A stretch of 64,000 bases of DNA, taken from positions 1,109,809-1,173,808 of the forward strand of contig NZ_FOIZ01000002.1 in the NCBI RefSeq assembly GCF_900109295.1, in the 5' to 3' direction. The stretch comes from Cognatiyoonia koreensis (GTDB lineage: Bacteria > Pseudomonadota > Alphaproteobacteria > Rhodobacterales > Rhodobacteraceae). Positions 1-7,561 of the stretch are shown piece after piece. The notes under the pieces are model-generated. The model had not been told where the DNA came from. It saw only the letters and a list, made by a program, of their open reading frames with translations, and searched no databases. Position numbers and translations under genes: made by a program. Each line of letters begins with the position of its first letter. The stretch's first letter is position 1.

Positions 1-279
1 ATCACGATCCGCCAACGCCCCGAGCGACACAGTCAGCACATTCATTCCCCGTCGCAAGGCCTGCGCACCGTGGGCTCTTAATGCCCCATGGCCGCCGCAG
101 TCGACGATCAATGCGCAGTCGGTCGAAACATCTGCAATTGAAGAAACAAGCGGCGGATCGCGGGTCACATTTTCCTTGCCCGGACGCACAATCTCGGCAA
201 CTTCGGTGACGTCGCACCCCGCAAGTGCGCCGCGCACGAAACGTGCGATCGCCCCGTGCCCGATGATCGCAATTTTCAT
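1..279 (-). CDS. L-aspartate dehydrogenase, partial (5' part only)
   Basis: The reading frame is open from an ATG at 279 to the window edge, giving 93 residues that begin MKIAIIGHGAIARFV, a glycine-rich Rossmann nucleotide-binding start. A later segment, DCALIVDCGGHGALRAHG, fits the NAD-binding half of aspartate dehydrogenase (NadX/AspDH family), which interconverts L-aspartate and iminoaspartate. A strong AGGAGGT-type ribosome site lies just upstream of the ATG. The C-terminal catalytic half is outside the window, so the call rests on the Rossmann half alone; another homoserine-dehydrogenase-like NAD enzyme is possible. It diverges from the flavoprotein gene at 418. The gene is clearly real, and the specific substrate is less sure. 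Confidence 0.75.
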   Translation of the reverse strand, partial: MKIAIIGHGAIARFVRGALAGCDVTEVAEIVRPGKENVTRDPPLVSSIADVSTDCALIVDCGGHGALRAHGAQALRRGMNVLTVSLGALADRD

Positions 280-417
280 ACCCTCACCTCCTGCCCGTCC
301 AAAGATATCAGGTCTGCCGGTGCCTGCATCTTTTTATTGACCCACAGGCGGGCGGCGGACTAGCGTTTTGAGGAATGGACATAAGTGTCTAGTGCTCTCA
401 TTGCGGGAAGGGATGGT

Positions 418-2823
418 ATGAATTCGCATTATCGGGTTGTCGTTGTCGGAGGCGGCGTTGTCGGGGCATCAGTCCTATATCATCTCGCAAAGATGGGTTG
501 GTCCGATGTCTGCCTTGTTGAACGTGCGGTGCTGACGGCGGGGTCAAGCTGGCACGCGGCAGGCGGGATCCACGCCCTGAATGCGGACCCGAATATCGCG
601 GCACTGCAGGCCTATACAATTGATCTGCTTCCCAAGATCGAAGAGGAATCCGGCCAGAATATCGGTCTGCGGATGACCGGCGGGCTGACCATGGCCGGCA
701 CACCAGAACGGTGGGAATGGTTGCAGTCCGCCTACCGCACCTTCCAGTCCATCGGCATTGATGACTGCCGTCTTGTCACGCCAAAAGAGGCAGGCGAATT
801 GAATCCCATCATGTCCACTGACGGGTTCCTTGGTGGCATGTGGGCGGACCGCGAGGGTTATCTCGACACCACGGGCACCGTCCACGCCTACGCCGGCGCG
901 GCCAAAAAGAACGGCGCAAAGGTGCTGGAACATACCCGCGTATTGGAACTGCACCAACTGTCGGATGGCTGGAAGGTCGTTACCGACAAGGGCGGCATCA
1001 CCTGCGAGCACGTCGTGAACGCCGGGGGGCTCTGGGCCAAACAGGTTGGACGCATGGCGGGCATTGAGTTACCGGTCTCTCCGCTCAAGCACCATTACCT
1101 GATTTCAGACACGATCCCCGCGCTGGAAGATCTGGATTTCGAAGTGCCGATGACTGTCGATTTGGAAGGATTCACCTATCTGCGGCAGGACCAAAAGGGC
1201 GTGCTGCTGGGAATCTACGAGGTCGATCATGAACATTGGGCGATGGACGGTGCCCCATGGGATTACGGGATGGAGCTGTTTCAGGAAGACCCCGACCGGA
1301 TCGAAAAAGAACTGACGCTCGGGTTCGAACGTTATCCGGCGCTGCAAGACGTCGGGGTAAAAACATGGGTGAATGGGGCCTTCACCTTTTCGCCCGACGG
1401 CAACCCGCTGGTTGGACCTGTCCCCGGAAAGCCCGGCTATTGGTGCGCCTGTGCTGTGATGGCCGGTTTCCTGCAAGGCGGCGGTGTCGGCAAATCTCTG
1501 GCGGAATGGATCATCGAAGGCGAACCGGAAGCCGACTGCTACGGTATGGACGTTGCCCGCTACGGCACCTTTGCCGAGAACAAACAGTACATCCGTGAAA
1601 CCACTGGCCAATTCTATTCACGCCGCTTCGTGATGACCTATCCAAACGAGCAGTTGCCTGCCGGGCGACCCTTGAAAATGGCTCCGGCCTACAGCGACAT
1701 GACAGCGGCAGGCGCGCGCTGGGGCTGCAGTTGGGATCTGGAAGTGCCGCTCTATTTTGCGCCTGAAGGTTTCGCGGAAACACCTTCACTGAAGCGATCA
1801 AATGCGTTTGATTTCGTTGCAGCGGAATGCAAGGCAGTGCGCGAAGCTGTCGGTCTTCTCGACATTTCCGGTTTTTCCCGTTTCGAAGTCACCGGACCAA
1901 ATGCGGAAACCTGGCTGAACAAGATATTTGCGACAAAGCTTCCCAAGCCGGGACGCGCACGCCTTGCTGTCATGTTGGGTCATGACGGACGGTTGAAGGG
2001 CGATCTGACGTTGTTCAACTGGGGCGATGGCACGTGGTGGATCATGGGCAGCTACTACCTGCGTCGCTGGCACGCGCGCTGGTTCGATGATCACATGATT
2101 GACGGTGTCAGCCTGCGTGATCTGGGTGAAGATACAGTCGGCTTCTCGCTCTCGGGTCCGAAATCCAGGGCAGTTATCGAAAATCTGACCGATGGTCCGA
2201 TTGGTGAATTGCCGTTCATGGGCTGCGGCGACTTTGACATCGGCATGATCCGTTGCAAGGTTGGCCGTCTCTCGGTTGCGGGTGAATTGGGATATGAAAT
2301 CCACTGCCGCATGGGCGATCACATCACACTGCGCAACACGCTTCTCAAGGCCGGTGCGTCCGAAGATATCAAGGAATACGGGTTCAACGCGCTCTTGTCG
2401 CTGCGCATGGAAAAGAGTTTCGGAATCTGGTCCGCTGAATTCACCCAAGGCTACACGCCGGGCATGACCGGGATGGACCGCTGGATTGACTGGTCAAAGA
2501 CCGATTTCATCGGGCGGGATGCGGCACTAAGCGAACGCGATGGCGATGGTCCGACGCAAACGCTGGTGACGCTAGAGATCGCCGCAAAGGATGCGGACGC
2601 CAGCGGGTTCGAACCAGTCTGGGCAGGCGATAAGCGTGTCGGCTTTGTGACATCGGGGGATTACGGACACACCGTCGGCAAATCGCTGGCCATGGCGTTG
2701 GTAGACAAGGAACATACGGCGATTGGTACGGAATTGACCGTGCACGTCGTTGGCGTGGCGCGAAAGGCGAAAGTGATCGCCTCCTCGCCATACGATCCCG
2801 ATGGGAAAGCCATGCGCGGATGA
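418..2823 (+). CDS. FAD-dependent oxidoreductase with C-terminal GcvT domain (dimethylglycine/sarcosine dehydrogenase family)
   Basis: This is an 801-residue protein. Residues 6-40 form an FAD-binding Rossmann start (VVVVGGGVVGASVLYHLAK). Residues 41-50 are AGSSWHAAGG; the His at 46 sits where dimethylglycine and sarcosine dehydrogenases attach FAD covalently. The DAO-type oxidoreductase half extends to about residue 400, followed by the folate-binding GcvT and GcvT C-terminal domains (FMGCGDFDIG, then GELGYEIHC, then MTGMDRWIDWSKTDFIGRD). Family members oxidatively demethylate N-methyl amines and pass the one-carbon unit to tetrahydrofolate. Roseobacters carry many paralogues, so the substrate here is unknown. 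A GTG at 385 would add 11 residues, but the ATG at 418 has GGGAAGGGA upstream and starts right at the FAD motif. A TetR gene follows after 28 bp. Confidence 0.93.
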   Translation: MNSHYRVVVVGGGVVGASVLYHLAKMGWSDVCLVERAVLTAGSSWHAAGGIHALNADPNIAALQAYTIDLLPKIEEESGQNIGLRMTGGLTMAGTPERWEWLQSAYRTFQSIGIDDCRLVTPKEAGELNPIMSTDGFLGGMWADREGYLDTTGTVHAYAGAAKKNGAKVLEHTRVLELHQLSDGWKVVTDKGGITCEHVVNAGGLWAKQVGRMAGIELPVSPLKHHYLISDTIPALEDLDFEVPMTVDLEGFTYLRQDQKGVLLGIYEVDHEHWAMDGAPWDYGMELFQEDPDRIEKELTLGFERYPALQDVGVKTWVNGAFTFSPDGNPLVGPVPGKPGYWCACAVMAGFLQGGGVGKSLAEWIIEGEPEADCYGMDVARYGTFAENKQYIRETTGQFYSRRFVMTYPNEQLPAGRPLKMAPAYSDMTAAGARWGCSWDLEVPLYFAPEGFAETPSLKRSNAFDFVAAECKAVREAVGLLDISGFSRFEVTGPNAETWLNKIFATKLPKPGRARLAVMLGHDGRLKGDLTLFNWGDGTWWIMGSYYLRRWHARWFDDHMIDGVSLRDLGEDTVGFSLSGPKSRAVIENLTDGPIGELPFMGCGDFDIGMIRCKVGRLSVAGELGYEIHCRMGDHITLRNTLLKAGASEDIKEYGFNALLSLRMEKSFGIWSAEFTQGYTPGMTGMDRWIDWSKTDFIGRDAALSERDGDGPTQTLVTLEIAAKDADASGFEPVWAGDKRVGFVTSGDYGHTVGKSLAMALVDKEHTAIGTELTVHVVGVARKAKVIASSPYDPDGKAMRG

Positions 2824-2851
2824 TGCAACGGCACGCTATCCCTGACCGTGC

Positions 2852-3523
2852 ATGGTCAACAGCATGAATAAACCCGTTCTGCACCGTGATGACCCAGCGC
2901 TGGTGCCGCTGACCGGCAACGTCAAGGTAACGCGGCAGGACTGGCTGAACGCCGCGCTGGACGTGCTGGTGAATAACGGTGCAAGTCAGGTGAAGATCCT
3001 GACGCTCGCTGACCGGATGGGTGTGTCGCGCTCCAGTTTCTATTGGTATTTCAAATCGCGCGCCGACCTGCTGGACGCGCTGCTGGATCATTGGCAATCG
3101 CGAAACACGGACGCACTGATCCGGCAGTCGGCCTTACCTGCCACTACTATCACAGCAGCGGTGTGTAACGTCTTCCACTGCGTACTGGACGCGCGGCTGT
3201 TTGATGCGCGACTTGATTTCGCAATCCGCGACTGGTCGCGCCGGTCTGACAAGGTGCGGCGGGTGCTCGACCACTCAGACCGTCGCCGCGTCGATGCACT
3301 GGCTGCTATGTTTGCGCGTTTCGGCTTTCCCGACGCGGTCGTCCGGGCGCGCGTGCTTTATTACATGCAGACGGGGTATGATGACGCAACGCTTGCAGAG
3401 TCGCTGGAAGAACGGATCGCCCAGGTGCCAGCATATCTTTACGTCTTCACCGGGCAGCACCCGCAGCCGGGCGAGGTCGAAGCGCTTGCCGCATACGCGC
3501 GAGCCGCGTCAGACGACGAGTGA
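2852..3523 (+). CDS. TetR-family transcriptional regulator
   Basis: This is a 223-residue regulator. The N-terminal helix-turn-helix lies at about residues 27-75, ending LADRMGVSRSSFYWYFKSR, the classic TetR recognition helix with the YWYF variant of the usual Y-x-HF/YF element. The C-terminal ligand-binding half is helical and not diagnostic. It lies 28 bp after the GcvT-type flavoprotein gene on the same strand, so it may control that gene or the divergent aspartate dehydrogenase; this is inferred from position only. An internal ATG at 2864 is an alternative start and no strong ribosome site favours either. The last 15 bp overlap convergently with the NAD-kinase-like gene. Confidence 0.88.
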   Translation: MVNSMNKPVLHRDDPALVPLTGNVKVTRQDWLNAALDVLVNNGASQVKILTLADRMGVSRSSFYWYFKSRADLLDALLDHWQSRNTDALIRQSALPATTITAAVCNVFHCVLDARLFDARLDFAIRDWSRRSDKVRRVLDHSDRRRVDALAAMFARFGFPDAVVRARVLYYMQTGYDDATLAESLEERIAQVPAYLYVFTGQHPQPGEVEALAAYARAASDDE

Positions 3524-4399
3524 CAGACGCTTTTCAGCAATCCTGATCTGCGCCTGCACGCCCCAATCAAACGGCAGATAGTCCTGCTCGATCCCGTCGG
3601 CGAAGATCACGCCGCCTTCGTTGATGCGTGAAAGCAGGGTCAAGGACGCATCGCCGCCAATCTCGCCTGCCGCGATCTCGCAACCGCTGGTCCGGCTCGG
3701 CCACGGTTCTCGGGCGAAAAACGCCGCCCGACGTTCTTCGGGCGCGATTTCAAAAGGACGATGGGTCGCGGTCATTATCGACTTGGCCCAACCTGTCAGG
3801 CCGGTGCCGGTGGCAACGATCATGCCGGACGAGCTTTGGAATTCCTCCGTGCCGCCCGCTTGCACGACATAGCGGGCCGACTGGTGGGACCGGTGTCCGA
3901 TAAACAATTCGTTCAGGGCCAGCAATGACAGGCCTTCGCCCGCATCCGCCTGCACCATGGCGCGAGCCTGCACGTCGATGTCTGCATGACCGGCGGCCTT
4001 CAGCAAGGCAGGCAAACGGTCGACACCATGCCGGGTCAACACACCTTCGGACGATGCAAGGTCGGGCGAGACACCAATGACGGGCTGGCCGTCCAGATAC
4101 TTGGCAAGGTTCGCAACAAGACCGTCCTGACCAATGGGGACGATGATGTCATTGGGTCCAAACAGAAACCGGTTCAGATCGTCGCGCATGACGTGAACAA
4201 AGGTCCATTCTGCTGGCACAGCCTCTTTGGCGGCGGCGAGGGCGCGGGATTGCAGCGCATCCCGCACCTCCAGGTCTGCAATTGTCTGGCCACGGGTGGA
4301 CAGAAAGAATTCGGCCTGACCCCGCGTGCCGTGCTTGGCCAGCAGGGCGGCATATTCAGTCTCGCGACTGACAAGAACGACACGCGGGTTCAAAGCCAT
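3509..4399 (-). CDS. Divergent NAD-kinase-like protein in NrtR/SPFH operon
   Basis: This 296-residue protein has the NAD kinase fold signatures in altered form. The GGDGT motif appears as GQDGL at 90-94, keeping the aspartate. The NE motif is kept at 163-164 (ALNELFIGHR), followed by MIVATGTGLTGWAKS in place of the usual VSTPTGSTAYSLSAGG-type element, and a C-terminal DG plus beta-rich tail. Known NAD kinases make NADP from NAD with ATP or polyphosphate; whether this variant is active is open. It is the last gene of a minus-strand operon, 1 bp after the SPFH gene, whose first gene is an NrtR-like regulator, and that context supports a role in NAD(P) handling. It is unlikely to be the main housekeeping NAD kinase because the glycine-rich motif is atypical. 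Confidence 0.78.
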   Translation of the reverse strand: MALNPRVVLVSRETEYAALLAKHGTRGQAEFFLSTRGQTIADLEVRDALQSRALAAAKEAVPAEWTFVHVMRDDLNRFLFGPNDIIVPIGQDGLVANLAKYLDGQPVIGVSPDLASSEGVLTRHGVDRLPALLKAAGHADIDVQARAMVQADAGEGLSLLALNELFIGHRSHQSARYVVQAGGTEEFQSSSGMIVATGTGLTGWAKSIMTATHRPFEIAPEERRAAFFAREPWPSRTSGCEIAAGEIGGDASLTLLSRINEGGVIFADGIEQDYLPFDWGVQAQIRIAEKRLSLVV

Positions 4400-4400
4400 C

Positions 4401-5420
4401 TCAAATCTCCCGCGCGGGCGGGCCCATCAGTTGCCTGGCCTGCTGAAACAGGCTGGCCAGCATGTCGGGGCTGATATTCAAACTGTCGATCTTCTCCAGC
4501 TTGGATGCGAATTCCTGCGCGGCCAGTGCGAACATCACAGCTGGCGGCACATCTGCAATCGCAGACATCCGGGCCTTTTCCATGTCGGCAGCGGCCTGTT
4601 CCACGGCGCGGATGCGCTTGGCTTCGGCTTCGGCCCCGATGATCTTGGCCTCGCTTTCCGCTTCGACAGTGATCCGCTTGGCAGCGGCCTTTGCCTCGGC
4701 TTCGGATCGCGCGTTGGCGTCTTCGCGTGCAATCAGATCTTTACGGCGTGATGCCAGTTCAATCTGGTTTTGCAATTCGTTTTCCGCAATTGCCCGTTCC
4801 TTGTCGACAGCCAACGCACGCCGCGAAAAAGTCGCTTCATCCGCCTTTTGCTGCAAGCTTTCGAAAGTCGGGGCCTGCAAGGCGCGATAAAGTTCAGAGC
4901 TGGGGGACAAAGCCGCCACACGAATGCTGACAACTTCAAGCCCCATCCCGTCCAAGGTCGGGTCCGCGTTGAATCCCGCGGCAATCGCGGCCTGCACGGG
5001 CGACAGGCCTGCTTCCAGCAGTTCGCGCACGCCTTTGTCCTTCAGGTATGCATCCGCGAAAGTCCGCACGAGGCCAGTCAAAACGGATTTGATCTGTTCT
5101 TCGGGTTTGTCCAACCGGACGCCCTTGTTCACATCTATGCCGAAATCAACACGCGATGCGATCTTGTCGGCGTCTGCGACGCGCCAGATAACAGATCCTT
5201 GAACGGCCAGATCCTGATAGTCGGACGACTGGCCTTTGATCATGAAAATCAGTTCGCGGTCGTTCATCGGAATTTCGGCCAGTGATGCACCATTCGGATC
5301 AAACCAGAATGACAGACCACGGCCCGATTTCCTGAGCGTCCCCTTGCGGAAGTATTGGATGTGCTGGGACGCTTCGGCCCGCAACTGATTGGCGAAAATA
5401 TAGCGTTTAATGTGTGCCAT
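4401..5420 (-). CDS. SPFH/band-7 domain protein
   Basis: This 339-residue protein has an SPFH (stomatin/prohibitin/flotillin/HflK) domain at about 25-200. It is followed by a long Ala/Glu/Lys/Arg-rich coiled coil at about 200-290 (for example EAEAKAAAKRITVEAESEAK), a typical band-7 oligomerisation stalk. No N-terminal transmembrane helix is visible: the protein starts MAHIKRYIFANQLRAEASQ, so it is either cytosolic or peripherally attached to the membrane. SPFH proteins scaffold membrane microdomains or gate partner enzymes. It is sandwiched between the NAD-kinase-like gene (1 bp apart) and the NrtR-like gene (5 bp apart), so the three products are probably made together. The exact role is unknown. 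Confidence 0.88.
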   Translation of the reverse strand: MAHIKRYIFANQLRAEASQHIQYFRKGTLRKSGRGLSFWFDPNGASLAEIPMNDRELIFMIKGQSSDYQDLAVQGSVIWRVADADKIASRVDFGIDVNKGVRLDKPEEQIKSVLTGLVRTFADAYLKDKGVRELLEAGLSPVQAAIAAGFNADPTLDGMGLEVVSIRVAALSPSSELYRALQAPTFESLQQKADEATFSRRALAVDKERAIAENELQNQIELASRRKDLIAREDANARSEAEAKAAAKRITVEAESEAKIIGAEAEAKRIRAVEQAAADMEKARMSAIADVPPAVMFALAAQEFASKLEKIDSLNISPDMLASLFQQARQLMGPPAREI

Positions 5421-5425
5421 GGTCC

Positions 5426-6100
5426 TTACTCCTCTGGCTTGACTTGGTAGAGTTCGGCGGGGCGATAGGCACCGCCGGTTTCGAACTCGCCTGTCGGGAC
5501 GATCATCCCGCGATCCAGGAGCTTGCGCCGGAACGGGGGTTTCTTGAGTGCGCGGGCAAGAATGGCTTCGTGCACCTCTTGCACTTGGCGCAACGTGAAC
5601 TTCGGTGGTAAAAACGCGTAGGCAACGTGCGAGTAGTCTAGCTTGCCGCGTAATCTTTTGACGACGTCGCCCAGTATGTCGGCGTGGTCAAAGGCAAGGG
5701 GCAAGGAAGCTCCGTCGATGATCGCCGCAGCTTTGCCGCCTTCTTCGGCGGGCCAACTCACAACAACATCGGCCAGTTGCACATCACCCAGAACATGCGC
5801 GGGACATAGTGCAAGGTAGACGATGCTGACGACACGCCCGCGCGGGTCACGATCCACAGCGCCGTAACTGGCAAGCTGTTCGAAATGGACGCCGCTGATG
5901 CCAACCTTTTCGGTCAGAACACGGGCCACGGTGTCGTCCAGTGAATCCGTGACACGGACGAACCCACCGGGCAGGGCAAAGCCAGGAATGTCGGTCTCGG
6001 GCCGATTGACCAGCAGCACTTTCAGCTGGCCATCCACCACTGTGATGATGGCAAGGTCGACCGCGACGCTGGGCTTTGCATATTTATCAAGATCGCTCAT
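5426..6100 (-). CDS. NrtR-like regulator: degenerate Nudix domain plus winged helix
   Basis: This is a 224-residue protein. Residues 10-140 are a Nudix fold with a broken Nudix box at 46-68. The consensus G-x5-E-x7-RE-U-x-EE-x-G-U reads G-x5-D-x7-RV-L-T-EK-V-G-I, so two of the metal-binding glutamates are changed and hydrolysis is unlikely. The C-terminal part (LPPKFTLRQVQEVHEAILA, then FRRKLLDRG, then PTGEFETGGAYRPAELY) matches the winged-helix end of NrtR, the Nudix-related repressor of NAD metabolism that senses ADP-ribose or NAD intermediates. It is the first gene of the operon with the SPFH and NAD-kinase-like genes. Its start codon lies inside one arm of the inverted repeat at 6099-6144, which suggests autoregulation. 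The original annotation of such genes is often simply Nudix hydrolase. Confidence 0.85.
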   Translation of the reverse strand: MSDLDKYAKPSVAVDLAIITVVDGQLKVLLVNRPETDIPGFALPGGFVRVTDSLDDTVARVLTEKVGISGVHFEQLASYGAVDRDPRGRVVSIVYLALCPAHVLGDVQLADVVVSWPAEEGGKAAAIIDGASLPLAFDHADILGDVVKRLRGKLDYSHVAYAFLPPKFTLRQVQEVHEAILARALKKPPFRRKLLDRGMIVPTGEFETGGAYRPAELYQVKPEE

Positions 6101-6144
6101 ATCTTATATCCGTTTTGGTTATTACTTAAATAGATATAAGATAT
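6099..6144. promoter_or_regulatory. Perfect 12-bp inverted repeat, candidate NrtR-like operator
   Basis: The arms ATATCTTATATC (6099-6110) and GATATAAGATAT (6133-6144) are exact reverse complements separated by 22 bp. The element is strongly AT-rich inside a GC-rich genome and covers the start codon and leader of the NrtR-like gene. A repressor bound here would block both transcription and the translation start of the operon. Assignment to the NrtR-like protein is inferred from position. Confidence 0.6.
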
Positions 6145-6233
6145 AACGTTGTCAATTAGGAAATGTCCTTCTTTGGAACATTTGCGGGGACAAGCGGTTT
6201 CTCCAATGAACCATGACAAAACCGGAGGATAGG

Positions 6234-6383
6234 ATGACCCGCACGAATGACAGCCTCGTCAATCACGAAAGCAAGACGCTGGACCTGAAAGGGTCCGAGC
6301 AGCATCACGCGCTCAAGAACCGCCCCGGTGAAAAGGGTGATCCTGACCACGTGAAGGAAAACGACGAAAAGAAAGAGGACTAA
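6234..6383 (+). CDS. Small hydrophilic hypothetical protein (49 aa)
   Basis: A short ORF starts at an ATG with a GGAGGA ribosome site 5 bp upstream and ends TAA at 6383. The product is very hydrophilic, rich in Lys, Glu, Asp and His, with no membrane segment or cysteine, starting MTRTNDSLVNHESKTLDLKG and ending in an acidic/basic tail (KENDEKKED). It diverges from the NrtR-like operon and converges, 3 bp apart, with the DUF1244 gene. The strong ribosome site and the fit between its neighbours support a real gene, but I recognise no family. It could be a small stress or general-purpose disordered protein. Confidence 0.55.
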   Translation: MTRTNDSLVNHESKTLDLKGSEQHHALKNRPGEKGDPDHVKENDEKKED

Positions 6384-6386
6384 AAC

Positions 6387-6689
6387 CTAGTCCTTGGAAT
6401 GGGTCGCGTTGAAAGCGGCCTGCGCTTCTGGCGTGGCATCTGTCTGATGCCGCGCCTTATATTCTTCAAAAGGCATGCCATAGAACGCCTCGCGCCCTTC
6501 GGCCTTGTCCATCGCAATGCCGCGCGCATTTGCGGCTTCTTGGTACCAGCGTGACAGGCAATTCCGGCAAAACCCGGCCAGATTCATCATGTCGATGTTC
6601 TGCGCGTCAGGGCGATCTTCCATAAGATGTTTCTGCAAGCGGCGAAATACTTCGGCTTCGATTTCGATACGCGTTTGATTATCCATCAT
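6387..6689 (-). CDS. DUF1244 domain-containing protein
   Basis: This is a 100-residue cytosolic protein with the DUF1244 signature, especially AGFCRNCLSRWYQEAA at about 38-53, which has two cysteines. It continues to FYGMPFEEYKARHQ near residue 70. The family is small, widespread in alpha- and gammaproteobacteria, and has no established function. It follows the N-formylglutamate amidohydrolase gene after 9 bp on the same strand, so the two are probably co-transcribed. The start is the first of two tandem ATGs; the second, three bases in, is equally possible. Confidence 0.93.
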   Translation of the reverse strand: MMDNQTRIEIEAEVFRRLQKHLMEDRPDAQNIDMMNLAGFCRNCLSRWYQEAANARGIAMDKAEGREAFYGMPFEEYKARHQTDATPEAQAAFNATHSKD

Positions 6690-6698
6690 TTCACTCCC

Positions 6699-7433
6699 TC
6701 AAAGCCCGGTACGGGCGAGTGTTTGTTGCAATATAGGGGCCAGCCGACCAGCCCAAAGGGTTTGACCGGCTTCATCCGCGATCAGATCGTGGCGCAGTTC
6801 AATCAGGACGTTCGGGCGGCCTTGGCGCAGCGCATGTTGATCCACCGCATCACCGGGCAAATGCCCGGCGTAGGGCTGATTATCACCGACACACCACCCT
6901 TGCTCGCGACAGGCTTCCAGAAACGGCAACGCCAATCTGGAATCATCCGCATACAGCACACCTACCTCCCAAGGTCGCGGCGACCGGCTGCGCAGGCGCG
7001 GGGTAAAGCTATGAATCGCGCAAACCACCGTATCCATGCGCCGGGCCGCCAGCTTTTCGTATGCGGCGTGGTAGGGGCGATAAAGACGTTCAAGCCGAAC
7101 GGCCAACTCTGCGGCATCCGCTTTGCGGTTCGCCGGAATAATCGTGCCGTCATAAAGGCGCATCATCAGGGTCGGATCATCTTCGCCCCGGTTCGGATCG
7201 ACAACAAGGCGCGAGAATTTCGACAGGATGGCGGGACAATCCAGCAGATCAGCCAGAACGCGTGTGACGCCAGCAGCGCCGATATCATAGGCGATATGGC
7301 GTCCCATATCTTTCGGCGGCAGGCCAAGATCGCCACCGTTGACCCACCCGGGCACATGGTTGGATGCATGATCACAGGTCACCAACCAGCGGCCCGGTCT
7401 CGACTCGCCAATAATTTCGAATGCTTCCGTCAC
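6699..7433 (-). CDS. N-formylglutamate amidohydrolase family protein
   Basis: The family cleaves N-formylglutamate, or related N-acyl amino acids, to formate and glutamate, the last step of one histidine degradation route. Diagnostic stretches are WLVTCDHASNHVPGWV near the N terminus, then FSRLVVDPNRGEDDP, AIHSFTPRLR and the C-terminal NVLIELRHDLIADEAGQ. The longest frame starts with a TTG at 7499 but has no ribosome site. I prefer the GTG at 7433, which has AGGG 7 bp upstream and gives a protein of about 244 residues beginning at the conserved EAFEIIGESRPGRW. No other histidine-degradation gene is nearby, so the physiological substrate is uncertain. It is likely co-transcribed with DUF1244. 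Confidence 0.88.
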   Translation of the reverse strand: MTEAFEIIGESRPGRWLVTCDHASNHVPGWVNGGDLGLPPKDMGRHIAYDIGAAGVTRVLADLLDCPAILSKFSRLVVDPNRGEDDPTLMMRLYDGTIIPANRKADAAELAVRLERLYRPYHAAYEKLAARRMDTVVCAIHSFTPRLRSRSPRPWEVGVLYADDSRLALPFLEACREQGWCVGDNQPYAGHLPGDAVDQHALRQGRPNVLIELRHDLIADEAGQTLWAGRLAPILQQTLARTGL

Positions 7434-7516
7434 GGGTAAACCCTGCCATTTCTTCGCCAATGCATTTAGGCTAGTTGTGACGGGAATGGAATTGCGCAAT
7501 AAGAGCGCGACTCTTG

Positions 7517-7530
7517 TGTTACCGCTAACG
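7517..7530. promoter_or_regulatory. Palindromic GTTA-N4-TAAC site upstream of pyk
   Basis: TGTTACCGCTAACG contains the dyad GTTA (7518-7521)/TAAC (7526-7529), followed directly by a second CTAACG. It sits 32 bp before the pyk start codon. The form resembles LacI-type operators of alphaproteobacterial central-carbon regulators such as CceR (consensus quoted from memory). A related sequence is repeated upstream of pckA at 48100-48133. Confidence 0.45.
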
Positions 7531-7561
7531 CTAACGATTCCGTCCCCATGAAGGAAGACCC

